Shown piece by piece: positions 1 to 7,394 of a stretch of DNA of 64,000 bases. The notes under the pieces are model-generated. The model was not told the DNA's origin, searched no databases, and saw only the letters and a list, made by a program, of their open reading frames with translations. The DNA is from Brevundimonas sp. SGAir0440. GTDB lineage: Bacteria > Pseudomonadota > Alphaproteobacteria > Caulobacterales > Caulobacteraceae. The position numbers and the translations under genes were made by a program. The stretch is taken from positions 2,356,001-2,420,000 of the forward strand of contig NZ_CP039435.1 in the NCBI RefSeq assembly GCF_005484585.1. Direction: 5' to 3'. Every line of letters begins with the position of its first letter. The first letter of the stretch is position 1.

Positions 1-1009
1 TCCAGCCCGCGACACGCTCGCGATGCTGGGCCGTGACGACGGGGCCATAGTGGGCGCCCGCATCGGTCGAGACGCCGACCCGCATCGAGGGGATTTCTGC
101 GACCATCCGCTCGCGCAGTTCGTCGGCGGTCTTCTTGCCGACCGGCACCACGACCGGCAGCGCCATGCAGCGTTCGCCCGCCGAACCATAGGCCGCGCCC
201 GACAGATCCTTGATGACCTGATCCATGTCGGCGTCGGGCAGGACGATGCCGTGGTTCTTGGCGCCGCCCATCGCCTGGACGCGCTTATGGTTGGCGGCGC
301 CCGTCTGATAGACATAGTGGGCGATGTCGGACGAACCGACGAAGCTGACGGCGTGAACCAGCGGATGGGTCAGGATGGCGTCGACCGCCGTCTTGTCGCC
401 ATGCACCACGTTCAGCACGCCGTTCGGCGCCCCGGCTTCCAGCATCAGTTCGGCCAGACGCACCGGCACCGACGGATCGCGCTCGGACGGCTTCAGGACA
501 AAGGTGTTGCCCACCGCGATGGCCACGCCGAACATCCACATCGGGATCATGGCCGGGAAGTTGAACGGGGTGATGCCCGCCACAACGCCCAGCGGCTGAC
601 GCATCGAATAGACGTCGATGCCGGGGCCGGCGCCTTGAGTATATTCGCCCTTCAGCGCGTGCGGGATGCCGCAGGCGAACTCGATCACTTCCAGGCCGCG
701 TTGAATGTCGCCCTTGGAATCGGCGATGACCTTGCCGTGTTCGCTGGACAGCAGTTCGGCCAGTTCGTCCATTCGCGCCTCGACCAGGCGTTTGAAGTCG
801 AACATGACGCGGGCGCGGCGCTGGGGATTGGTCGAAGCCCAACCGTCAAACGCGTTCTGCGCCGCCTGGACCGCTCGATCGACCTCGCCCGTGGTCGCCA
901 GTTGCACGCGAGCCTGCACATCCCCGGTGTTGGGATTGAACACGTCGCTGAATCGTCCGGACGCGCCGTCGAAAGCCGCACCGTCGATGAAGTGGCGAAT
1001 GTCGCGCAT
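1..1009 (-). CDS. mmsA: CoA-acylating methylmalonate-semialdehyde dehydrogenase (3' part beyond the window edge)
   Basis: Translating the minus strand from the ATG at 1009 gives an open frame to the window edge, about 336 residues, beginning MRDIRHFIDGAAF. It carries the aldehyde dehydrogenase landmarks ITPFNFPAMIPMWMF and the catalytic-cysteine motif GSAGERCMA near residue 285, which is characteristic of methylmalonate-semialdehyde dehydrogenases rather than ordinary ALDHs. The family converts methylmalonate or malonate semialdehyde to propionyl- or acetyl-CoA in valine and inositol breakdown. An AGGGAC element lies upstream of the start. The gene is divergent from a LysR regulator, which may control it. 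The C-terminal third is outside the window. Confidence 0.93.
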   Translation of the reverse strand, partial: MRDIRHFIDGAAFDGASGRFSDVFNPNTGDVQARVQLATTGEVDRAVQAAQNAFDGWASTNPQRRARVMFDFKRLVEARMDELAELLSSEHGKVIADSKGDIQRGLEVIEFACGIPHALKGEYTQGAGPGIDVYSMRQPLGVVAGITPFNFPAMIPMWMFGVAIAVGNTFVLKPSERDPSVPVRLAELMLEAGAPNGVLNVVHGDKTAVDAILTHPLVHAVSFVGSSDIAHYVYQTGAANHKRVQAMGGAKNHGIVLPDADMDQVIKDLSGAAYGSAGERCMALPVVVPVGKKTADELRERMVAEIPSMRVGVSTDAGAHYGPVVTAQHRERVAGW

Positions 1010-1076
1010 GGCCTGGGTGTCCCTGTTGGTTCTTTTGTTGCGGCTATGGCTATCACCCCAGCGCGCGGGTCGATAA

Positions 1077-1113
1077 TGCAAAGTTGCAGGCAACATTCTG
1101 CGTTTTTGCAAGC
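1077..1113. promoter_or_regulatory. candidate LysR-type operator between mmsA and the LysR gene
   Basis: The 117-bp divergent intergenic region contains GTTGC-AG-GCAAC (1083-1094), flanked by outer TGCAA/TTGCA half-sites (TGCAAAG at 1077 and TTTTTGCA ending near 1110). LysR-type regulators usually bind such interrupted dyads between their own gene and the divergent target. The site is seen in the sequence; its function is inferred. Confidence 0.35.
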
Positions 1114-1126
1114 TAGCTAGACGGCC

Positions 1127-2002
1127 ATGTACGACTGGGACGATCTGCGCATCTTCATCGCTGCGGCGCGCGCAGGCTCGCTGGGCGGTGCGGCGCAGCG
1201 GTTGGGCGTCGACGCCGCCACGGTCGGGCGTCGGGTCGCCCGGCTGGAAAGCGCGCTGAAATCCACCCTGGTCGTCCGCTCGACCACCGGGCTTCAGCTG
1301 ACCGCCGCCGGCGCCCAACTGCTCGATATCGGTCTGGAGGCCGAAAGCGCGATGGAGGCCGCCGGCCGCGTGACCCAGCCCGACGCGCCCGCCGGTGTGG
1401 TGCGCGTCAGCGCGTCCGAAGGGTTTGGCGTCACCCTGATGGCGCCCGCCCTGCCCGCGCTGCGTCTGGCGCATCCGGGTCTGAGGATCGAGCTGGCGGC
1501 CACCTCCGGCTTCCTATCCCCGACGCGCCGAGAGGTCGATATGGCCATCACCCTGGCCGCGCCGCATGCCGCACGCCTGATCGTCGAGCCGCTGACGCCG
1601 TATCAACTGGCCCTCTACGCCTCGCCCGATCATCTGAACCGCAACGGCGTTCCGAACACTGTCGATGACCTGAGCCGCTTCGACATCGTCGGCTATATCG
1701 ACGATCTGATCTATGCGCCCGAGCTGCGCTATCTCGACGAAGTCCAGCCGGGCCTCGCCCCCCACGTCGCCTCGTCGTCGATCCGGGCGCAGCGTGAAAT
1801 CATCGCCGCCGGGGGCGGCGTCGGGGTCCTGCCGTGCTTTCTGGCCGAGGGTCTGGTGCGCGTGCTGCCGTCGATCCTGATCGAACGTCGCTTCTGGCTA
1901 GCCACCCACCGCGACGTCCACGACACCGCGCGTCTGCGCACCGTGCGTTCGTGGCTGAAGACCCTGTGCCAAGAACAACAGTCCAGCTTGAGGCCATTCT
2001 GA
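1127..2002 (+). CDS. LysR-family transcriptional regulator
   Basis: A 291-residue protein. Residues 3-62 form the LysR winged HTH (DDLRIFIAAARAGSLGGAAQ, then VGRRVARLE), and residues ~88-285 are the periplasmic-binding-protein-like effector domain. Length is normal for the family. It is transcribed divergently from the methylmalonate-semialdehyde dehydrogenase gene with 117 bp between the starts, so control of valine/semialdehyde catabolism is the simplest guess. The effector is not predictable from sequence. Confidence 0.9.
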   Translation: MYDWDDLRIFIAAARAGSLGGAAQRLGVDAATVGRRVARLESALKSTLVVRSTTGLQLTAAGAQLLDIGLEAESAMEAAGRVTQPDAPAGVVRVSASEGFGVTLMAPALPALRLAHPGLRIELAATSGFLSPTRREVDMAITLAAPHAARLIVEPLTPYQLALYASPDHLNRNGVPNTVDDLSRFDIVGYIDDLIYAPELRYLDEVQPGLAPHVASSSIRAQREIIAAGGGVGVLPCFLAEGLVRVLPSILIERRFWLATHRDVHDTARLRTVRSWLKTLCQEQQSSLRPF

Positions 2003-2112
2003 CTTCGGCAGAGACATCGAAGTGTGGTGCGTCGCACACACCCACCCGTTTTTGAAAGTTCGGGGAACGGAGGTCTCGTTCAAATCTTAATAGAAGACGA
2101 ACGAGGCCTGCC

Positions 2113-2454
2113 ATGACACTGACCTTCAGCCTGACATTGATGACGGCCCTGATGGGCGCCCCGACCGGACCGCTGCTGAAGGATGCGGTCCTGTACAGCG
2201 CGCCTCAACCCGCCATCGAACGCGCCGTCGCGCCCAAGGCCCAGAGCACCGACCGCTTCAGCGTGCGCCTGCGTTGCACCGCCTTGGCGTCAGGCCACGT
2301 CACCGATTGCGTCGTGCTGGAAGAAAGCCGTCCGGGCATGGGCTTTGGCGAAGCGGCCCTGGCCCTGATGAATGGCGCCGAGGTCACGCCGATCATGGAT
2401 CGCGGCCGCCCTGTCGACGCGCCGTTCGAACGCACCATCGACTTCACGCCGTAG
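2113..2454 (+). CDS. small secreted protein with a TonB C-terminal-like domain
   Basis: A 113-residue protein starting with a short hydrophobic stretch (TLTFSLTLMTALMGA) that could be a signal peptide. Residues ~48-112 (RFSVRLRCTALASGHVTDC ... FERTIDF) follow the pattern of TonB/TolA C-terminal domains: basic strand, GxVxDC, a conserved Glu, aromatic-Gly-AA, and a final I-x-F strand. Full TonB has a transmembrane anchor and a Pro-rich spacer, which are missing here. Such stand-alone TonB-C proteins are common in Caulobacterales and their role is unknown. It ends just before a strong terminator. Confidence 0.65.
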   Translation: MTLTFSLTLMTALMGAPTGPLLKDAVLYSAPQPAIERAVAPKAQSTDRFSVRLRCTALASGHVTDCVVLEESRPGMGFGEAALALMNGAEVTPIMDRGRPVDAPFERTIDFTP

Positions 2455-2475
2455 GCCACAGCTCAGCCCCGTATG

Positions 2476-2512
2476 AAAAGTCCCCGGTTGCTCGCAGCCG
2501 GGGACTTTTCTT
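2476..2512 (+). terminator. rho-independent terminator
   Basis: Perfect 12-bp inverted repeat AAAAGTCCCCGG / CCGGGGACTTTT around a 10-base loop, followed by CTT. The A/T ends make it usable in both directions. It follows the TonB-C-like gene and lies ~65 bp beyond the stop of the minus-strand sorbosone-dehydrogenase-like gene, so it may serve both. Confidence 0.88.
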
Positions 2513-2577
2513 ATTCGGCTATGTGTCGAGGACATTAGCGACTTCCCTCGCCCTTGCCGGGCGAGGGAAAAGCCGGC

Positions 2578-3885
2578 CTATCGCGCAGGCGCGATGCGCC
2601 ACACCGTGTTCGACAGGTCGTCGGCGACAAACAGCACACGTTTGTTTCCATCGAACGCGACGCCGACAGGACGCCCGCGCGCCTTGCCGTCCTTCAGGAA
2701 GCCTGTGGCGAAGTCGACGGGCTGACCCGCCGGACGGCCGGCGTTGAACGGCACCCAGACGACCTTGTAGCCGGACGGATCCTGCCGGTTCCAACTGCCG
2801 TGCATGCCGATGAAGGCGCCATTGGCGAACGACCCGCCAAAACCACCATTGCGGGCGAAGTCCAGGCCCAGGGCGGCGACGTGCGATCCCAGGGCGTAGT
2901 CCGGCCGGATGGCCTTGGCGACCATCTCGGGGTTCTGCGGCATCACGCGCGGATCGCGATTCTGGCCCCAGTAGCTGTAGGGCCAGCCGTAGAAAGCCCC
3001 GTCCCGCACCTGGGTCAGATAATCTGGGACCAGTTGCGGCCCCAGTTCGTCCCGCTCATTGACCACCGACCACAACAGATTGGTCGTGGGCTCGATGGCC
3101 AGGGCCGTTGGATTGCGAATGCCGGTTGCGATCGTGCGCCGTGCGCCGGTCGTCCGGTCGATCTCCCACACTGTGGCGCGCTCTTCTTCGACGGCCATGC
3201 CGCGCTCGCCGATATTGGAGTTCGAGCCGGTGCCGACATACAGCTTCGACCCGTCCGCGCTGGCGGTCAGGGACTTGGTCCAGTGGTGGTTGATGCGCGA
3301 GGGCAGTTCCGTCACCCGCTCGGCGGGCGTGGCGATGCCGGTCTGGCCCGGCTGGAAGGCGAAGCGAACCAGCGCCCCCTGTTCGGCGACATAGAGATAG
3401 CCGTCGACGTAGGCCAGGCCGTAGGGCGCATCGAGGTTGTCCACCAGAACGGTCCGCAGTTCGGGCGTGCCGTCATTGTTCGCGTCGCGCACCAGGGTGA
3501 TGCGATTGCCGCCTTTGATCTTGGTGTTGCCCTGCTTCTTGATGACGCCGGCGATCACATCCTTGGGCCGCATGGCGGGCGCATGGCCGCCGCGCCCCTC
3601 GGCGATCAGGACGTCGCCGTTGGGCAGGACCAACATCTGACGCGGAATCTTGAGATCCGTGGCGAAGGCGCTGATCGTAAAGCCCTGCGGCACCGTCGGC
3701 GTCTCGCCGTTCCAGCCTGCCGGCGGGCTGATCTTCATCGGCGGCACCAGCGTCTCGTTGACCTTTGGCAGGTCGGGCGTCGCGCCGGTCTGATTCAGTT
3801 TCGGATCGCTGGCGTTGCCGCAGGATGCGACCGTCAGGGCCATGGCCAGGGTGGCGGCGCTGGCGGCGAGCAGGTTCTTGTTCAT
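2578..3885 (-). CDS. PQQ-type sugar (L-sorbosone) dehydrogenase-like lipoprotein
   Basis: A 435-residue protein beginning MNKNLLAASAATLAMALTVA followed by SCG, a lipoprotein signal with lipobox Cys near residue 22. The rest is a six-bladed beta-propeller of the glucose/sorbosone dehydrogenase family, with motifs such as GFTISAFATDLKIPRQMLVL, LPNGDVLIAEG, PYGLAYVDGYLYVAEQGALV, GTGSNSNIGERGM, GIRNPTALAIEPTTN, YGWPYSYWG and GVAFDGNKRVLFVADD. Known members oxidise aldoses or sorbosone with PQQ in the periplasm; the substrate here is unknown. The start overlaps the upstream DUF2231 stop as ATGA, indicating translational coupling. A longer in-frame start at 4077 exists but lies inside the DUF2231 gene. 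Confidence 0.85.
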   Translation of the reverse strand: MNKNLLAASAATLAMALTVASCGNASDPKLNQTGATPDLPKVNETLVPPMKISPPAGWNGETPTVPQGFTISAFATDLKIPRQMLVLPNGDVLIAEGRGGHAPAMRPKDVIAGVIKKQGNTKIKGGNRITLVRDANNDGTPELRTVLVDNLDAPYGLAYVDGYLYVAEQGALVRFAFQPGQTGIATPAERVTELPSRINHHWTKSLTASADGSKLYVGTGSNSNIGERGMAVEEERATVWEIDRTTGARRTIATGIRNPTALAIEPTTNLLWSVVNERDELGPQLVPDYLTQVRDGAFYGWPYSYWGQNRDPRVMPQNPEMVAKAIRPDYALGSHVAALGLDFARNGGFGGSFANGAFIGMHGSWNRQDPSGYKVVWVPFNAGRPAGQPVDFATGFLKDGKARGRPVGVAFDGNKRVLFVADDLSNTVWRIAPAR

Positions 3886-4307
3886 CGGACGCTCTCCCGC
3901 GCGGCATAGGCGGTCCAGCCGGCGACCAGGACCAGGATTGTGCAGAGGATCGACAGGATCAGACCAAAGGCTCCGACAGAGCTCCAGGCGTCCTGGCTGT
4001 GTTTGAAGGCGTTCACCAGCCCCAGCACCCAGGCCAGCGCAAGCGCGACCAAATGCACCGTCGCCCGACGTGAACACCCGTGGCGCAGGCCGACGACGAA
4101 ATCAAAGATCGAAAACAGCCCGGCGAACCCGCCGAACACCAGCGCGCCGGTGATCAGCCAGGCCGAGAAGTTCGTCCATTGGACCTCCGCCGTCTTTAGA
4201 TAGGCGATGTCGGTGAACAGGGCGAAGGTGAACAGCGCGATCGGAAACGCCAGCAATAGCCAATGCAACGGTCGAACGACCGCATCCTTCAGTCCATGGG
4301 TGCTCAT
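3882..4307 (-). CDS. DUF2231 family membrane protein
   Basis: A 141-residue protein starting MSTHGLKDAVVRPLHWLLLA, with four predicted transmembrane segments (about residues 13-33, 45-70, 83-100 and 112-135). The start at 4307 is chosen because GGAGAGG precedes it; an in-frame ATG at 4364 has no such site. DUF2231 proteins often sit beside PQQ or haem redox proteins and may be membrane electron-transfer partners, so coupling to the dehydrogenase downstream (4-bp overlap) is suggestive. No biochemical function is established for the family. Confidence 0.8.
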   Translation of the reverse strand: MSTHGLKDAVVRPLHWLLLAFPIALFTFALFTDIAYLKTAEVQWTNFSAWLITGALVFGGFAGLFSIFDFVVGLRHGCSRRATVHLVALALAWVLGLVNAFKHSQDAWSSVGAFGLILSILCTILVLVAGWTAYAARESVR

Positions 4308-4491
4308 GCCAGCCCTCTCCGTAAAGTCTGGCTTGGCTAACCGTCGGAACGGAAAATGGTTCACATCGGCTTTTGCCGCGCCGATCTTGTAGCGTTGAAG
4401 TTAGGGGCGCGCTCTCGCCTTTGGTAGCTCACAAACTGCGTCGCGGATGCGCCGTCAGACCGCATCGACAATGCCGATCAGCGTCTCGGAT

Positions 4492-5799
4492 TTACCCGAC
4501 CCGATTGGACCAATCGGCGTAAAGGTCCAGCGCCTTCTGCGGCGATGAAATCCACCAGGAATAGCCGTTGCGCCTTCCGACAGAGATTTCATTGACGTCG
4601 TTGTGGATGGTCTGATCCTTGTCGCCGAAGATGGGACGCCCGGTCACCAGATCGTAATTGCGAGACCAGATCGGACCCGCCCCGGCCTTGTCGATCAGCT
4701 TGCGTCCGTCGTCGGTCATTTCGAAAGACTTGTCATAGACACGCATCGCCTGAAGCCATTCAGCGGCGCCGCGAACGGCGGCCTTGATCTCCGGCGACGG
4801 GTTCTCCTCGCCCATGAGGAAGATCAGGATATCGGTTGTTTCGCCGCTTGCGATAGATCGCGGCTCGTAGTTCCGGGCGCTGGTTGGCACCAGTCGCATG
4901 GGCTCGACCTGCTGCGGCCAGCCCAGCAGTCGATCCCCCTGACGCACCTGTGCCGCGAGGATCACGTCGATCGCCTTCCGGGTCGCCTCGGCCGCCTGTG
5001 TCTCCAAGTCAGCCGGCACGAAGTCGAAGCCCTCAGCGCCATGGGCGACATCACGAAGCAGCATGGCCGCGTTCGCCACCGCATTGTCATTGAAGGTGAT
5101 GGAGTCGTGGAAGCCGCCTTCGAGCGGCCAGATCTGAGGCCAGCCGCCATTGGGATATTGCGCGTTCAGAAGATACCGCACGCCTCGGATGACGCTGGCG
5201 CGCCAGGCGTCGCCGTCGCGTCCGGGCGCGTGCGCGGCGACCTTGGCCAGGAAACGCATTTCCGACCACGTCGCCTCGTTGTCCAACGTGCCAACGAAGG
5301 TCCAGAAGCGATCCGCCGGCGCATCAAAGTTCGCCGGGTTCTGCTCCATGGTTTCGGCATCGTTGGAGAACCGCTGACCCGGCAGGCGCGCAATGCTGCG
5401 ATCCTGGTTTTTGCTCCATCCGCCGGCTGGCGTCTGGAAACTGACGATCGCATCCGCGACGGCCCGGGCGTCGGCCGTGGCGTACCAGTCGGCAGGCCGA
5501 TCCAGCGGCATGTTGTAGTGGGCGGGTCCGACGGCCTTGGGCGGCGGCGGCGGAGCCACTCCGGCGGGAAGCTCGGCCGCGAGCGCAGCGCGGTCGGCCA
5601 GATGCTGGGCTTGGGAGCGTGCCAGATACTCGGCCCACGGACCACGCTCCGCGTCGGGCAAGGCGCCAATCCTGTCGCTGGTCAGGCCCACCGCCGGCGT
5701 GTTCAGCCGCAGGACTTCAGCCTGAGCAACGCCGCAAACGCCCGCCACAAGCGCGACCGCGCCAAATGCCAGGATCGAACAGGCGGATAGGATTTTCAT
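4492..5799 (-). CDS. pectate lyase, polysaccharide lyase family 10
   Basis: A ~435-residue protein with signal peptide MKILSACSILAFGAVALVAG ending near AQA. It has the PL10 alpha/alpha-toroid signatures: FQTPAGGWSKNQD, TFDNEAT-like GTLDNEATWSEMRFLA, LLNAQYPNGGWPQIWPLEGG, HDSITFNDNAVANA, and the C-terminal WSRNYDLVTGRPIFGDKD with NEISVGRRNGYSWW. PL10 enzymes cleave polygalacturonate by beta-elimination and need calcium. The start at 5799 has GGGAG 8 bases upstream. An alternative ATG at 5832 overlaps the polygalacturonase stop (ATGA) and would add 11 residues before the signal peptide. It forms an operon with the GH28 gene. Confidence 0.9.
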   Translation of the reverse strand: MKILSACSILAFGAVALVAGVCGVAQAEVLRLNTPAVGLTSDRIGALPDAERGPWAEYLARSQAQHLADRAALAAELPAGVAPPPPPKAVGPAHYNMPLDRPADWYATADARAVADAIVSFQTPAGGWSKNQDRSIARLPGQRFSNDAETMEQNPANFDAPADRFWTFVGTLDNEATWSEMRFLAKVAAHAPGRDGDAWRASVIRGVRYLLNAQYPNGGWPQIWPLEGGFHDSITFNDNAVANAAMLLRDVAHGAEGFDFVPADLETQAAEATRKAIDVILAAQVRQGDRLLGWPQQVEPMRLVPTSARNYEPRSIASGETTDILIFLMGEENPSPEIKAAVRGAAEWLQAMRVYDKSFEMTDDGRKLIDKAGAGPIWSRNYDLVTGRPIFGDKDQTIHNDVNEISVGRRNGYSWWISSPQKALDLYADWSNRVG

Positions 5800-5828
5800 C
5801 GCGCTAACTCCCACAACTTTTTGGTTTT

Positions 5829-7226
5829 TCATGCTTGTCTGGATCGCAGGCCAGTGACGCCGGACGACTTGGTCACCTTGAGGCCTTGGCCGTCCAGGGT
5901 GTCGATGTTGCAGTCGCGGAAGCGCCAGTTCTCGGCATTGGCGATGGCGCCCGCATCCTGCACGTCCCAGTCCAACCGTTCGAAAATGAAGTCTTTCAGC
6001 GGCGCTTCAGGATAGGCGGCGGCGGCGAATCCGACTTTGCCGCCGACGGCCTTGATGTTCGACAGCCGAACATCGTGGATACGGGGAATGCCCTGTTCAC
6101 GCGGCACCGGCGTGGCGAGCGCGCGCCAGTAATCCGGCACGTCCGCAATGCCGTCCGGAATCTGGGCGTAGCTGTAGTTTGGGTACCAGTTCAGATTCAC
6201 CTGCATCAAGGTGCGCACGTCCTGCAGATGGATGTCGCGCAGGCGGATGTTGGAAATCACGCCGCCGCGTGTGTGGCCTGATTTGAAGAAGATCCCCAGC
6301 GGCACCGGATACTCGATCCTCAGCCCAGAGACTTCGATGTCGTCAAATCCGCCAGATGTCTCCGATCCGAAGGTCATCCCGGCCAAGGCGTCACGGACGA
6401 TGCAGTCGCGAATCTTCACCTGACGGCATGGCCGTGCCACGCGCAGCCCGTCCCAGTCGCGTCCGGCCTTTATACACATCGCGTCGTCGTTGACCGACAG
6501 GTCGCATCTCTCGACCAGCACCCGCTCCGATGAGTCGATATCGATGCCGTCCGTCGAGGGGCCGCGTCCGCCGATGTTATTCCTGATGATCAGGTCGGCG
6601 ACCTTCACATCCCGCGAATAGCAGACGTGGACGGTCCAGAACCCCGATCGCGCTAGGTTCAGACCGGAAACCTCGACCTGCTGTGAATCGTAAACGTGGA
6701 TCAGACGCGGACGGCGGCAGTCGTAGTCGGCCGCCCATCGCAGGTCGCGCGGATCATAATCGCGTCGCAGCGCCCAATAGGAGTCCCAGAAGACCTTTCC
6801 GTCTCCATCGACCAGACCCTCGCCCGTGATCTTGGCGTTCTGTTGCTGATAGACATTCAGCAAGCCGGCGGGCCAGTCCATCTCAACGCCTGCAACACGC
6901 GTGCGAACCATCGGATAGGCGGTCAGATCCTGAACGCCACGCAGAGTGGCGCCGCGTTCGATCGACAAGGTCACCCCCGACTTCACGAATAACGAGCCTG
7001 ACAGGTACAGACCGGGCTTCAGGACCACGACCCCTCCGCCCTGCCCTGCCGCTGCGTCGATGGCGGCTTGGATAGGACGCGTGTTGATGGCGACCCCGTC
7101 ACCCACCGCGCCATAGTCAGACGCGTCGAACATGCGCAAATGGCTCGCCTGTGCAAACGCCGACGTCGCTCGCGTAAAGGCGCTCACGACACCCAGTTGC
7201 AGAAGCGTGCGGCGATCGGCGCGCAT
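5829..7226 (-). CDS. polygalacturonase-like glycoside hydrolase family 28
   Basis: A 465-residue protein with an N-terminal RRTLLQLGVVSAFTRATSAFA signal (twin Arg, Tat-like). After the FDASDYGAVGDGVAINT entry motif comes a right-handed beta-helix. GH28 active-site elements are recognisable: GPSTDGIDIDSS (the NTD region), VNDDAMCIKAGRD (the DD pair) and FGSETSGG. The canonical GHG and RIK motifs are less clear, as in exo-acting or rhamnogalacturonan-specific members. It is expected to hydrolyse galacturonan in the periplasm. First gene of an operon with the PL10 lyase, divergent from the GH105 gene across 168 bp that hold an operator-like site. Confidence 0.87.
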   Translation of the reverse strand: MRADRRTLLQLGVVSAFTRATSAFAQASHLRMFDASDYGAVGDGVAINTRPIQAAIDAAAGQGGGVVVLKPGLYLSGSLFVKSGVTLSIERGATLRGVQDLTAYPMVRTRVAGVEMDWPAGLLNVYQQQNAKITGEGLVDGDGKVFWDSYWALRRDYDPRDLRWAADYDCRRPRLIHVYDSQQVEVSGLNLARSGFWTVHVCYSRDVKVADLIIRNNIGGRGPSTDGIDIDSSERVLVERCDLSVNDDAMCIKAGRDWDGLRVARPCRQVKIRDCIVRDALAGMTFGSETSGGFDDIEVSGLRIEYPVPLGIFFKSGHTRGGVISNIRLRDIHLQDVRTLMQVNLNWYPNYSYAQIPDGIADVPDYWRALATPVPREQGIPRIHDVRLSNIKAVGGKVGFAAAAYPEAPLKDFIFERLDWDVQDAGAIANAENWRFRDCNIDTLDGQGLKVTKSSGVTGLRSRQA

Positions 7227-7314
7227 CTAGATTTCCCACATTCTGTTCTTTCGTCTCACAATAGTGGACGATATAAGGCTGGCAAGAGATACCGATAGTT
7301 GATCGTCAGAAATT

Positions 7315-7326
7315 GACACCGGTTAC
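7315..7326 (+). promoter_or_regulatory. operator-like site GACACCGGTTAC (pectin regulon candidate)
   Basis: Lies between the divergent GH28 and GH105 genes. It matches the perfect palindrome GACACCGGTGTC found upstream of the pectin TonB receptor (12691-12702) at 10 of 12 positions. CCGG-centred dyads of this size are typical of LacI-family repressors, but no regulator gene is in the window. Confidence 0.5.
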
Positions 7327-7394
7327 GTTGCGGCTCGCTGTCCAGGTGGGCCACCAACCATCATGCGCCGCCCGGAGCAGCGCCGGAGGAAAAC

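Noticed and set aside
23-1120. Long plus-strand open frame of 365 codons at the left edge
   Set aside because: It is antisense to the methylmalonate-semialdehyde dehydrogenase frame, which shows clear ALDH motifs; the plus-strand translation is His/Arg-rich and resembles no family.
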